Part shown: piece by piece, positions 38,633 to 47,413 of the stretch
How positions within the stretch are numbered: the first letter of the stretch is position 1
Layout of the letters: the number at the start of each line of letters is the position of its first letter
DNA from: JAAZKI01 sp012799905
GTDB lineage: Bacteria; Verrucomicrobiota; Lentisphaeria; Oligosphaerales; Oligosphaeraceae
DNA: 64,000 nucleotides
NCBI GenBank assembly: GCA_050949415.1
Contig: JBMNFR010000016.1
Span: 62,001 to 126,000 of the forward strand
Reading direction: 5' to 3'
Position numbers and translations under genes: made by a program
Notes under the pieces: generated by a model
Databases searched by the model: none
What the model was told of the DNA's origin: nothing
Seen by the model: the letters and a program-made list of their open reading frames with translations, nothing else

Positions 38633-39931
38633 TTAGGAATTTCGCAGATCAATGACGCGTTTGGCTTTGCCGACGCTGCGCTCAATGGTGCCGGGTTCGA
38701 CCAGGGTGATTTTGGCGCTGATGCCAATCAGCTGTTTTATCTTGGCGCCAAGAAGGTTGCGGAGGTTTTCCAATCCTTTCACCTCGTCTGTGAACACTTG
38801 CGGGGTGACTTCAACCCTGATTTCCAGTTCATCCATGGCCTTCTCGCGGGTCACCACCAGCTGGTAGTGGGGCTCGGTGCCTTCGACGTTGAGAATGACG
38901 CTTTCGACCTGGGATGGATACAGATTGACGCCGCGGATGATCATCATGTCGTCGCTGCGGCGTTTGACCTTCGCCATGCGGACGAGTGTGCGGCCGCAGG
39001 CGCATTTTTCGTAGGTCAAGGAGGAGATGTCCCTGGTACGGTAGCGGACTAGCGGCATGGCCTGCTTGGTGATGGTGGTGAAGACAAGTTCGCCTTCTTC
39101 GCCAGGAGCTTTGACTTCGCCGGTGTCGGGATCAATGATTTCCGGATAGTAGTGGTCTTCGAACACATGCAGGCCATTATGGGCTTCGCAGTCAGCCGCG
39201 ACGCCTGGGCCGATGATCTCGGACAGCCCGAAGATGTCAAACGCCTTGATGCCGGTTTTCTCCACGATGAAGTTGCGCATCGCCTCAGTCCAGGGCTCAG
39301 CCCCGAAGAAGCCGAGCCGCAGTTTAGTCTGGCGCAAGTCCAGGCCGATTTTTTCCGCCACTTCGATCATGTGGATGAAGAAAGACGGCGTGCAGCAGAC
39401 AGCGGTGGTGCCGAAGTCGTTGATTAACAGCAGTTGTTTCTCGGTGGCGCCGCCGCCCATGGGGATGACCGCGCAGCCGAGGCGTTCGGCGCCATAGTGG
39501 GCGCCGAGTCCGCCGGTGAACAGCCCGTAGCCATAGCCGATTTGGACGATGTCACGGTTGGTCAGGCCGCCAGCCTCTAGGGTGCGGCACATCGTTTCAG
39601 ACCAGATGCCCAGGTCCTCCTGGGTGTAGCAGACCACGGTCGGCTTGCCCGTGGTGCCGCTGGAAGCGTGGATGCGGACGATGTCCTTTTGGTCAGAGGC
39701 TACCAACCCGAACGGATAGTGGTTCCGGAGGTCGCTTTTCATGGTGAAGGGAAATTTGGCTAGGTCTTGCAGGCGCTTTAAGTCAGTCGGCTTGACACCG
39801 GCATCGTCAAAGGCCTTCTTGTAAAATGGGACGTTGTTGTAGACCCGGTCGAGGGTATTCTGCATCCGTTCCAATTGGAGGCGTTCGAGGGCCGCGCGGT
39901 CCACGAAGTCTTTCATGAGTAGTTCGGTCAT
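38633..39931 (-). CDS. paaK: Phenylacetate-CoA ligase family protein
   Basis: A 432-aa adenylate-forming enzyme that would activate phenylacetate or a related aryl acid to its CoA ester. The ATP-binding motif is HASSGTTGKPTVVCYT (about residues 92-107); other family blocks are QIGYGYGLFTGGLGAHYGAE, FDIFGLSEIIGPGV and YRTRDISSLTYEKCACGRTL, and the catalytic-domain end KVKRRSDDMMIIRGVNLYPSQVE. The length is standard. It pairs with the downstream double-ACT gene. In anaerobes this pair typically works with ferredoxin-linked aryl-pyruvate oxidation; the oxidoreductase at the left edge is too far to be in the same operon. Confidence 0.92.
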   Translation of the reverse strand: MTELLMKDFVDRAALERLQLERMQNTLDRVYNNVPFYKKAFDDAGVKPTDLKRLQDLAKFPFTMKSDLRNHYPFGLVASDQKDIVRIHASSGTTGKPTVVCYTQEDLGIWSETMCRTLEAGGLTNRDIVQIGYGYGLFTGGLGAHYGAERLGCAVIPMGGGATEKQLLLINDFGTTAVCCTPSFFIHMIEVAEKIGLDLRQTKLRLGFFGAEPWTEAMRNFIVEKTGIKAFDIFGLSEIIGPGVAADCEAHNGLHVFEDHYYPEIIDPDTGEVKAPGEEGELVFTTITKQAMPLVRYRTRDISSLTYEKCACGRTLVRMAKVKRRSDDMMIIRGVNLYPSQVESVILNVEGTEPHYQLVVTREKAMDELEIRVEVTPQVFTDEVKGLENLRNLLGAKIKQLIGISAKITLVEPGTIERSVGKAKRVIDLRNS

Positions 39932-40098
39932 GGCTGTCTATTTATTTCGCTTGCTGATTGGGGTGGCGCCTTCGTGAACAGGAGCAAGTCGGCGGAAGCC
40001 GGCCAGAGACAAAGGCGGCATTGGTTTCCCTATAATATACTCACAAAGTCAGGGAAAGCTGTGAGGACGGTCAGGAAAACTACGTTATCAGGCGTTGT

Positions 40099-41229
40099 TC
40101 ATCCGCTGAAATCAAGAAATGGATTGGCTTTACGAGCCAGTTTGCCGGCCAGGTGGAGGTCGCTGATGTAGCGGATGCGACTGTGTTGGCGATGCTGGAG
40201 GATGCGCTTGACTGTGACCGGGCCAAATCCCGGGACGCGCAGCAGCTGCTCGCGCTCAGCGCCGTTGATGCGGACCGGGAAGAATTGCGGGTTGCGGGCT
40301 GCCCAGACTTCCTTTGGGTCCTGGTAGAGGTCGAGGTTGCCGTCAGCGGCAAAGGGAATCTCGGCCGGCTGGAATTTATATTGGCGGATCAGGAAGTCAG
40401 CCTGGTAGAGCCGGTGTTCGCGAGTCAGGCGGTCGTCTGCCGTCAGGGTGAACGACTGCTCTCCGGGGATGGATGGATTGCCCAGGCCGCTCTGATATGC
40501 GGAGAAATAGACTCGCTGGAAGCGGAGGCGATTGTAGATGCCGTCCAGGTAGCGGATGATTTCAGTGTCGGTTTCATCCGAAGCGCCGACAATAAATTGG
40601 GTGGTGCATTTGACCTTGGCGTATTCAGCGCCGGGCGCGGTCACTTCGGCCATGAACTTAAGCGGCGCGATAATGTCACGCAGATAGTCTTTGTAGTGCG
40701 ATAGTTTGGCGAAGTGATTCTTGCCCGGGGTTTCGATGTTGAGGGAGACGGCGGTAGACAGCTGAATGGCGCGGTAGATGGCGGCAGGGGAAGCGCCAGG
40801 GATGATTTTTAAATGGATGTATCCTCGGTAACGGTAGCGGTAGCGGAGGATTTCCGCGGTGTCGACGAGCATTTGCATGGTCCGGTCAGGATTGCCGGTG
40901 ATAGCTGAACTCAGGAAGAGTCCGAGCAGGTGATGCCGTCTGTCATATTCCAGGAAAGCGCGGGCGACTTCGTCAGGCGTCAGGGCGCAGCGGTGGGGTG
41001 TGTTGCCATCATGGCGCAGGGGGCAGTAGCGGCAGTCGCTGGAGCAGAGATTTGAGATCAGCGTCTTGAGCATGATTCCGTAGCCGCCGCTGGCCAGGGG
41101 CACGGGATAGAGCCACTTGCCGTCCAAGCCGCGTCGGCGCCGTTCGCGGTTTGAGGTGCCGCAGGAGCAGGCCAGGTCGTACTTGGAATCGTCGGCCAGG
41201 ATGCTAAGTTTTTCCAGGATGTCTGGCAT
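40099..41229 (-). CDS. Radical SAM protein of the putative DNA modification/repair type
   Basis: A 376-aa radical SAM enzyme. The cluster motif is CSSDCRYC (Cys62, Cys66, Cys69; CX3CX2C). A conserved front SCGTSNRERR and a C-terminal helix-hairpin-helix-like LLRVPGFGPVTVKRILQHR (about residues 330-348) are the hallmarks of the rSAM family usually encoded beside a uracil-DNA-glycosylase-like DUF4130 partner and annotated as a putative DNA modification or repair protein. No such partner is adjacent. The start at 41229 gives MPDILEKLSILADDSKYD, as expected; the frame opens five codons earlier. Confidence 0.87.
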   Translation of the reverse strand: MPDILEKLSILADDSKYDLACSCGTSNRERRRRGLDGKWLYPVPLASGGYGIMLKTLISNLCSSDCRYCPLRHDGNTPHRCALTPDEVARAFLEYDRRHHLLGLFLSSAITGNPDRTMQMLVDTAEILRYRYRYRGYIHLKIIPGASPAAIYRAIQLSTAVSLNIETPGKNHFAKLSHYKDYLRDIIAPLKFMAEVTAPGAEYAKVKCTTQFIVGASDETDTEIIRYLDGIYNRLRFQRVYFSAYQSGLGNPSIPGEQSFTLTADDRLTREHRLYQADFLIRQYKFQPAEIPFAADGNLDLYQDPKEVWAARNPQFFPVRINGAEREQLLRVPGFGPVTVKRILQHRQHSRIRYISDLHLAGKLARKANPFLDFSG

Positions 41230-41302
41230 GGTGGTGCCTGCCAATCAAAGCCGTGCGCCTTGCTGGGTCAGGCTGCGGTCATCCGGCGCCTGCCGTCATT
41301 GT

Positions 41303-41491
41303 CTACGGCAGCAGTTCTCGGCCGAGTCCGATGAGGAAGATGATGGCGATGGCGCTGGCGAGCAGTCCCAGCCAGCGGCGGAACCGCCTGGTCTTGGCAT
41401 GATGGCGCAGGCGTGGCCGCGGCTGTTTGATGGCGCTGCTGTTCGCTAGCCGGATGGACAAGTTACGCAGGCGTCGGTTGTTCTTGCGCAT
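41303..41491 (-). CDS. Small basic single-pass membrane protein (hypothetical)
   Basis: A 62-aa candidate: residues 1-40 are strongly basic (MRKNNRRLRNLSIRLAN, HHAKTRRFRRW) and residues 41-58 are one hydrophobic helix (LGLLASAIAIIFLIGLG). The basic side would stay in the cytoplasm. It starts 15 bp after the PilT-type ATPase stop on the same strand, which supports a real, co-transcribed gene, but there is no clear ribosome binding site. Could be chance. Confidence 0.45.
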   Translation of the reverse strand: MRKNNRRLRNLSIRLANSSAIKQPRPRLRHHAKTRRFRRWLGLLASAIAIIFLIGLGRELLP

Positions 41492-41505
41492 GGAATGAAA
41501 TCGAG

Positions 41506-42921
41506 TTATTGGATGATGCCGGCGCCTTCACTGAGTTTGATGCCCTTTAGGCGCATTTTCAGCTCTTGCGGGTTATCCGAGAAGCGCATGGCGGTTTCTT
41601 CGGTGATGTCACCGTTGTTGACGAGTTTGTGCAGGGAGCCGTTGAAGCTGACCATATTGTCTTCGCTGCCGACTTCGATGGCTTGCGGGAGCTTCTCTAG
41701 CATGTTGTCGAAAATCAGTTTGCGGACGATGGGGGTGTTGATAAGGATTTCAACGACTGGGACGACGCCTTTGCCGATGGCTCGGGGCGCCAGCCTCTGG
41801 CAGATGACGGCGCGCAGGCAGTCAGCCAGGCCTTTGCGCACAGTGTCGCGCTCTTCCATCGGATACATATCCAGGATGCGGGTCAGGCTCTGAGAGGCGC
41901 TTTTCGTGTGCAGGGTGGTGATGACCAGGTGGCCGGTTTCAGCTGCGGTCAAGGCAGTTTCAAAGGTGGTGCGGTTGCGCATTTCGCCGACCATGATGAT
42001 ATCAGGGTCTTGGCGAAGGGCATGAACGAGGGCAGACTCAAAGCTTATCGCGTCCAGGCCGATTTCGCGCTGTTCAAAGAAGCTGCGGTTGTCCTGGAAC
42101 GTGTATTCGATCGGGTCTTCGATGGTGATGACGTGCTGTTCGGAGGTGTTGTTGACATGGTCGAGCATGGCTGCCATGGTGGTCGATTTGCCGCATCCGG
42201 TTGTGCCAGAGACAAAGATGATGCCATTGCGGGCGCTGACGATGTTCTTGAGCACTTCGGGCAGACCGACTTCGCGGACAGTCGGCGCCTTGCTTTTGAC
42301 ATAGCGGAGCGTGAAGGCGTTGTCGCCTCGCTGGCGGTGCAGGTTGACCCGGAAGCGGCCGATGCCTTCCTCCTCCCAGGCAAAGTCGTAGTCGCCATTT
42401 TCTATGTACTTCTGCAACTGCCCTGCCGGCACAATTTCGTCAATGGCGCGTTTGAAGAAATGCGAGTCGGTCATAAAGTCGGTTTCAACCAGCTTGCCGT
42501 CAACCCGCAGACGGATGAATTTATTTTCGCGGATATGGAGGTCAGAGGCGCCGTGTTCGACGGCGTACTTGAGGGCGTCAAAGAGCACAGAGGGGTCACG
42601 GCGCGGACGCCGGATGACCAGCGCGAGCTGGTTGCGCTGACGCTGTAAATTGAGCAGAAAACGACCCAGCTCCTCGTCGACATACAAAAAATTCTCGTTA
42701 ACAAAGTCAACGCCGTCGTCATCCGTGGTGATTTTTTCGAATTGCTTTGGGGGGAGCAATTCAGAGAGCATGTTGACGAAGGTGTCGTTATCAGTGACCA
42801 GGTCGGTTTTCACTGCGCTGCCGTCAATGCGGAGAACCGCCGGCTTGTCCAAAAGAATCTGCCATTCAGTGGCGTTGTGTTCAACACCGGAAACCAATAG
42901 ATCATGAAACCAGGATTCCAT
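41506..42921 (-). CDS. PilT/GspE-type ATPase with duplicated N-terminal domain
   Basis: A 471-aa hexameric secretion ATPase like the type IV pilus retraction motor. Walker A is GTTGCGKST (residues 239-247), the Asp box VITIEDPIEYTF follows, Walker B is DIIMVGEMRN (307-316) and the His box is TGHLVITTLHT. PilT proteins are about 350 aa; the extra length is an additional copy of the N-terminal PAS-like domain: residues 1-110 (WQILLDKPAVLRIDGSAVKTD ... RFLLNLQRQRNQLALVIRR) repeat 111-210 (SDLHIRENKFIRLRVDGK ... RFRVNLHRQRGDNAFTLRY). Asn replaces the usual Asp in GEMRD. It likely powers pili or pseudopili together with the F-type protein at 23458. Confidence 0.92.
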   Translation of the reverse strand: MESWFHDLLVSGVEHNATEWQILLDKPAVLRIDGSAVKTDLVTDNDTFVNMLSELLPPKQFEKITTDDDGVDFVNENFLYVDEELGRFLLNLQRQRNQLALVIRRPRRDPSVLFDALKYAVEHGASDLHIRENKFIRLRVDGKLVETDFMTDSHFFKRAIDEIVPAGQLQKYIENGDYDFAWEEEGIGRFRVNLHRQRGDNAFTLRYVKSKAPTVREVGLPEVLKNIVSARNGIIFVSGTTGCGKSTTMAAMLDHVNNTSEQHVITIEDPIEYTFQDNRSFFEQREIGLDAISFESALVHALRQDPDIIMVGEMRNRTTFETALTAAETGHLVITTLHTKSASQSLTRILDMYPMEERDTVRKGLADCLRAVICQRLAPRAIGKGVVPVVEILINTPIVRKLIFDNMLEKLPQAIEVGSEDNMVSFNGSLHKLVNNGDITEETAMRFSDNPQELKMRLKGIKLSEGAGIIQ

Positions 42922-43037
42922 TCGTTGGGATCTTTCTGTATTTGAGGATGTGATAGTGGCAAAAAGAATATGCTGGATTAACTTTTAGTGAATGTTCGAC
43001 ATCACTTTAAGCCGAGTGTCGGCAAAAATCAACTGGC

Positions 43038-43781
43038 ATGGATGAAGAAATGGCCGTTCAAGGACGGAACCGGGCCGTTGGCAAGGCATTATTGCTGACG
43101 GATGCAGACGCGGAGTTGTTTTTCGACCGTCTGGCAGCGTCGATTTCGCCGCGTTGCGAGTTGGAATACACGACGCTGCTTGACTTGCTGGTGGCGGTTG
43201 TCTTATCGGCGCAGAGCACGGACAAGGCGGTCAACCAGGTGACAGCGGAGTTGTGGCAGCATTGCCGGACGCCGGAGGACTACCTGGCCTTGGGGACGTC
43301 TGGGCTGGAGTCATTTTTGCGGCGACTGGGGTTGTTTCGAGCCAAGAGCCGTTCCATCATCGGCATTTGCGAGCAGTTGCTGGAGCGTCATGGCGGCGAG
43401 GTGCCGTCTACGCGTGAGGAACTGATGGCGTTGCCTGGGGTGGGGCGGAAAACTGCGAACGTGATTTTGAACGTCGGCTTTGGTGAGCCGACGCTGGCAG
43501 TGGATACGCATGTATTCCGAGTGGCGAACCGGAGCGGACTGGTCGCAGCAACGACGCCGGAGGCGGTGGAGGAGGCGTTGCTGCCGCGGGTGCCTGAACG
43601 CCACCGGCGCCATGCCCATCATTACCTGGTTCTGCACGGCCGCTATACCTGCCGAGCCCGGCGGCCGGAATGCGCAACGTGCGTGGTGGCAGACCTCTGT
43701 GTCACCGCAAGGCAGGATTTGAGCAAATCCACACGCTCGAAGTCATCGGCAAGGAAAAAGAGCCAACATGGCACCATTTGA
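43038..43781 (+). CDS. nth: Endonuclease III
   Basis: A 247-aa DNA glycosylase/AP lyase of base excision repair. The helix-hairpin-helix is LMALPGVGRKTANVILN with the catalytic Lys in GRKTAN, and the catalytic Asp is in AVDTHVFRVANR. The Fe-S loop shows four cysteines spaced C-x6-C-x2-C-x5-C (YTCRARRPECATCVVADLC). N-terminal and C-terminal extensions make it longer than the usual 211 aa. It overlaps the next gene by 14 bp, so the two are translationally coupled. Confidence 0.95.
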   Translation: MDEEMAVQGRNRAVGKALLLTDADAELFFDRLAASISPRCELEYTTLLDLLVAVVLSAQSTDKAVNQVTAELWQHCRTPEDYLALGTSGLESFLRRLGLFRAKSRSIIGICEQLLERHGGEVPSTREELMALPGVGRKTANVILNVGFGEPTLAVDTHVFRVANRSGLVAATTPEAVEEALLPRVPERHRRHAHHYLVLHGRYTCRARRPECATCVVADLCVTARQDLSKSTRSKSSARKKSQHGTI

Positions 43782-45483
43782 CATCATTTTCAAGATTTCC
43801 CGCACCTACCGCCATGTCGGTCGCTATCGTCGGATCGTCCAGGTGCTGCTGCGCTACGGCTTCGGCTATGTGATCCAGGCGCTGCGGATTCACGTGCCGC
43901 GCGGGCTGCGAGGCGTTGATGTCGACGAAGACGCCGATGTTGACGTGAGCGACCTGGCCGACGCGCCAGTCCTCAGCATTCCGGAACGGCTCCGGTTAGC
44001 TCTGGTCGAGCTCGGACCGACTTTCGTCAAACTCGGGCAGTTGTTGGCGAGCCGAGCGGATATCATCCCGTTGGAATACACCAAGGAATTCGCCAAATTG
44101 CAGGACGATGTGCCGCCGTTCCCGTTAGAGCAGGTTCGGGAAATCATCCGGGATGAGTTGGGCGACGAACTGGAGAGCATTTTTTTCGAGTTTGATCCGA
44201 CGCCGGTGGGCGCAGCCTCGATTGCGCAGGGGCATCGAGCCCGACTGCATGACGGCACGGAAGTGTTTGTCAAGGTTCAACGCCCTGGCATCCAGCGCGA
44301 TGTTGAGATCGACCTGGAGATTTTAAGTTATTTGGCCGGACAGGTGGAACGCTACAGTGAAAGCCTCGGCTTTTTGCGACCACAGGACATCGTGGAGGAA
44401 TTCGGCCGCAGCCTGCAACAGGAGTTGAATTTCTCCATTGAGCGTTCGAATATAGTCCGTTTCGGCCGGCAGTTCGCTGGGCGCGAGGGCTTGTATGTCC
44501 CCAAGGTCTATCGCCAGTATTGCAGTCGGCGAGTGCTGGTCATGGAGTTTATACGCGGCATCCCCTGCTCGGATTTCGAAGCTCTGCAGGCCGCTGGGGT
44601 CGATCTGCTGAAAATCAGCGAACTTGGGGCGACTTTGCTCCTGGAGCAGTTTTTCGAACATGGCTTCTTCCATGGCGATCCGCATCCGGGCAATATGTTC
44701 GTGTTGCCGGAAAATCGAATCTGCTACGTCGACTTCGGCGTCATGGGACGGATTACCCAGGAAGAACGCAATGACTTCGCCAATCTGCTTCTGGAAGTGA
44801 TGTCAGACAACAACAAGGCCGCTGTCCGTACCTTGCTTCGGCTGACGGTCAGCGATGTTGAGCCGGATGCCGAAGAGCTGGAGCGCGATTTGGAAGCCTT
44901 GGTAGACTGTCATCTGCGAGGCAACCTCTCTGATCTCGAGGTGACGCAGGCTATCCAGGATTTCTATGATATGTGCTATCGGCAGAAATTATGCCTGAAG
45001 CCACATATCTACTTGATGTTGAAAGCATTAGGTTATGCGGACGAGATGGGCCGGCGGATGAATCCCGACTACGAGATTTTCCGACAGGTGAAACCGTTCA
45101 TTTCGCGGTTCTCATTGAAGCGCTATCACCCGGTGAGCAGTGTCCGGCGGATACTGGAGCGGGTGGCGGACTGGGAGGGGCTGTTCCGCAAGCTGCCGCA
45201 GCAGAGCCGTCTCTTGCTGTCGCAGTTGTCCCGCGGCCAGTTGCATTTCAATCACCGCATCGAGGAATTGGAGGCGTTGCAACGATCCATGAGCCGGTCT
45301 TTCAACCGGCTGTCAACAGCGATTGTGGTGGCGTCGATGCTGGTGTCTTCGGCCATTGTCATCCATGCTGGCACGCCGCCGAAGGTGGGTGGAGTTTCCT
45401 TGTTCGGACTGCTTGGGCTGATTCTGTCCGCCATTTTCGGCGGCAGTTTGCTGTGGAGTATTTTCCGTTCAGGGCGGTTGTGA
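43768..45483 (+). CDS. UbiB/ABC1/ADCK family atypical kinase
   Basis: A 571-aa protein of the UbiB family, needed for quinone or lipid metabolism in many bacteria. Key motifs: KLGQLLASRADIIP (KxGQ, residues about 89-102), PVGAASIAQGHRA followed by VFVKVQRPG (ATP lysine), VLVMEF, FFHGDPHPGNMFVLPE (catalytic loop) and YVDFGVMGR (metal DFG-like). Two membrane helices lie at the C-terminus (IVVASMLVSSAIVIHAG; LFGLLGLILSAIFGGSLLW), as is usual. It overlaps nth. No ubiquinone or menaquinone gene is nearby apart from the polyprenyl synthase at 58281. Confidence 0.93.
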   Translation: MAPFDIIFKISRTYRHVGRYRRIVQVLLRYGFGYVIQALRIHVPRGLRGVDVDEDADVDVSDLADAPVLSIPERLRLALVELGPTFVKLGQLLASRADIIPLEYTKEFAKLQDDVPPFPLEQVREIIRDELGDELESIFFEFDPTPVGAASIAQGHRARLHDGTEVFVKVQRPGIQRDVEIDLEILSYLAGQVERYSESLGFLRPQDIVEEFGRSLQQELNFSIERSNIVRFGRQFAGREGLYVPKVYRQYCSRRVLVMEFIRGIPCSDFEALQAAGVDLLKISELGATLLLEQFFEHGFFHGDPHPGNMFVLPENRICYVDFGVMGRITQEERNDFANLLLEVMSDNNKAAVRTLLRLTVSDVEPDAEELERDLEALVDCHLRGNLSDLEVTQAIQDFYDMCYRQKLCLKPHIYLMLKALGYADEMGRRMNPDYEIFRQVKPFISRFSLKRYHPVSSVRRILERVADWEGLFRKLPQQSRLLLSQLSRGQLHFNHRIEELEALQRSMSRSFNRLSTAIVVASMLVSSAIVIHAGTPPKVGGVSLFGLLGLILSAIFGGSLLWSIFRSGRL

Positions 45484-46257
45484 GCGCTGGAAAGCCGGTG
45501 CGCATAATACTATGTTTTAAACCACGAAAAACACGAAAAAACTTAGGGTGGACTAGCCGTCCACAACCTATTTTTTAACCACGAAAAACACGAAAGGACA
45601 CGAAATTTTTGTTTTTTGGGTTGTTTTTGTAACCACTGAACACACGGAATATACGGAAATTTTTGTATATGGTTGTTGTTCGTCGGGATAGGATTGCATG
45701 CGGATTCGCGATTTGGCCTATCGTTTTTTTGACTATTCAGCCTGAACAGCCGGATGGCGTGGAGAGACACTTCAAGTCGCCTCCCGCTTGGCCCGAATGA
45801 CCTGAGAGCCACCCCAACCTCGTAGAGGTGGCACCATGAGTAACCCCAGGTGAAGCGAAGCGGAACCTGGGGGTGGATGCCCCCCAAGCCTGAGCCTCGG
45901 GGAGGCGACACAAAAGCGCCGAATTGCAGAAAATCTTTCACAAAAAACAAGAAGTTGGCTGATAGTAGTACGAAATTTTGTCTTGGGGTGTTTTTTAACC
46001 ACAGATGGACACAGATGGACACGGATTCTTGTTTTGGGTTGTTTTTTTAAACCACAGAATACGCGGAATACACGGAAATTTTTGTTAAGGTTTGAAATCT
46101 TGTGATAAGCACTTGTAGTACGGACTTCTGACTGCCGTCTGTAGACTTGGCGGCCTGGAAGGCAAGCAATATAAAAGCCCAGGGTAGGCAAAGCGCCGCC
46201 TGGGGACGCACAACCCCGGGTAAGTAGTATGAAGCATTGTAACATGGAGATGGACTG
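45484..46257. repeat. 774-bp gene-free repeat region including copy A of a ~430-bp repeat
   Basis: Starts with CCACGAAAAACACGAAA units (45519-45538), then the ~430-bp element (45541-45971), then AACCACAGATGGACACAGATGG (45998-46020), CCACAGAATACGCGGAATAC (46051-46070) and CCCAGGGTAGGC.../CCCCGGGTAAG (46179-46222) remnants. Open frames here give products such as FRVFRVF-type peptides, which I treat as spurious. No gene is supported. Confidence 0.9.
45541..45971 (+). repeat. Long direct repeat, copy A
   Basis: Runs from ACTTAGGGTGGACTAGCCGT to TGATAGTAGTACGA. Copy B is at 55941-56372 in the same orientation with only scattered differences. It contains several hairpin-prone segments: CCCCAGGT/ACCTGGGG around a 13-base loop, AACCTC-GTA-GAGGT, and GAGCCTCGGGGAGGC. 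There is no open frame with family similarity, so this is a noncoding mosaic element. Confidence 0.93.
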
Positions 46258-47295
46258 ATGTGCAACATGGCAGCGTATGCTGGCGCCGAGCCTGCGGCGC
46301 CGATTCTTTTGCGTCTGATTGCGGCGCAGGAAGGGTATGGCGGCGGTCATTTCACTGGCCTGGCCACGATTCATGAGGGCCGCTTGCATGTGGCCAAAGT
46401 GGTTGGCGATTGCGCGACGTTGATTCGGGAGACGCCGGCGGCAGAGCTGCCAGGGACGGTCGGCATCATCCATAGTCGGACGCCGAGTGCGCCGCTCCAA
46501 GAGTGGGCCCAGCCGTTCCTGGCTTGGAATGACCAGGTGGCGTATCAGGCCAACGGCTCCCAGGGCGTCTTCAAAGGCACGGTCGACTATGACGCCATCT
46601 ATGACCGTCTGCGGGCGCAGGGAGCGAGCTTCCGCTCCGAAGTGCCGCGTGAAGTCAAGTCTTATCCGTTGCTGGCCAATGGCCACAGCGTACATACGAG
46701 TGACCTTCTTGGCGGTTTGATTGCTGACAACCACGTCCGCCTCGGCCTTGATCTGGCAGCGGCCATGCGAGCAGGTGTCAGCGAAGCGCCGTCAGAGATT
46801 GCGGCTTTGGCTGTTTCGGCCCGGGAGCCGGCCAGCGTGTCCGCTATTCGCCTAGGCACGCCGTTGATGTGGGGCTATCGAGAAGGGGCCGGCTATCTGG
46901 CGACTTCGGCCCTGGCGTTTGCCGAGGAGGGCTTGGCCGGCATTCAGCCAGTGCCGGCTGGCTGTTCTGCTGTGCTGACGGCCTCAGGACTCGACTGCCG
47001 ACCCTTTTCCGGACGGTTAGGCCGAACCTGTCCAGTCCGACCGTGGCCGGAAGTCTGCCGGATTTTGGACGAAGTGCTGGCAGATGGTGAACCGCACCAT
47101 GTCGGCGGATTGGCCAAGGCTCTGAACGGCTTGTGGCCGGCCGAATATCTCAGCGAGTCGGTGATGCTGGCGTATGAATATGTCCGCATCGAATGTTTGG
47201 CTGGGCGGCTGGACGTGATCCGCAGCGAGGTTCCGGCCAGTCGACCGGGCGCAAAGGCTCCGCAGTGGCGTTTTGTCCGCCGAAAAGATGGCTGA
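46258..47295 (+). CDS. Class II glutamine amidotransferase-like protein
   Basis: A 345-aa protein whose mature N-terminus would be Cys2 (MCNMAAYAG), the nucleophile of Ntn-type class II glutamine amidotransferases. GLATIHEGRLHVAKVVGD and GIIHSRTPS (position of the conserved HxR motif) followed by NGSQGVFKG support the fold over residues 1-200. The C-terminal 145 residues show no recognised synthase or isomerase domain, so the acceptor is unknown. GGAGATGG is 7-14 bases before the ATG. It is the first gene after repeat copy A. Confidence 0.75.
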   Translation: MCNMAAYAGAEPAAPILLRLIAAQEGYGGGHFTGLATIHEGRLHVAKVVGDCATLIRETPAAELPGTVGIIHSRTPSAPLQEWAQPFLAWNDQVAYQANGSQGVFKGTVDYDAIYDRLRAQGASFRSEVPREVKSYPLLANGHSVHTSDLLGGLIADNHVRLGLDLAAAMRAGVSEAPSEIAALAVSAREPASVSAIRLGTPLMWGYREGAGYLATSALAFAEEGLAGIQPVPAGCSAVLTASGLDCRPFSGRLGRTCPVRPWPEVCRILDEVLADGEPHHVGGLAKALNGLWPAEYLSESVMLAYEYVRIECLAGRLDVIRSEVPASRPGAKAPQWRFVRRKDG

Positions 47296-47350
47296 CCGCT
47301 TGTAAAATGGTTGGCCCTGGATAATATTTGAACATAAGCAGCTTCGTTTT

Positions 47351-47380
47351 TTGTCGTTCATAATGGGGGTATAATAGAGC
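47351..47380 (+). promoter_or_regulatory. Candidate -10 region with overlapping GC palindrome
   Basis: A perfect TATAAT lies at 47370-47375, 39 bp before the next ATG, inside GGGGG-TATAATAGAG-CCCCC, which is itself a short inverted repeat. TTGTCG at 47351 is too close (13 bp) to be an ideal -35. Confidence 0.35.
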
Positions 47381-47413
47381 CCCCGCGTAATTCAAAACAA
47401 GGAGAAAGAAGAC

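Noticed and set aside
45772..46734. Minus-strand frame of about 320 codons over repeat copy A
   Set aside because: Covers the repeat element and antisense of the amidotransferase gene; FRVFRVF-type peptides come from the CCACGAAAAACACGAAA repeats.
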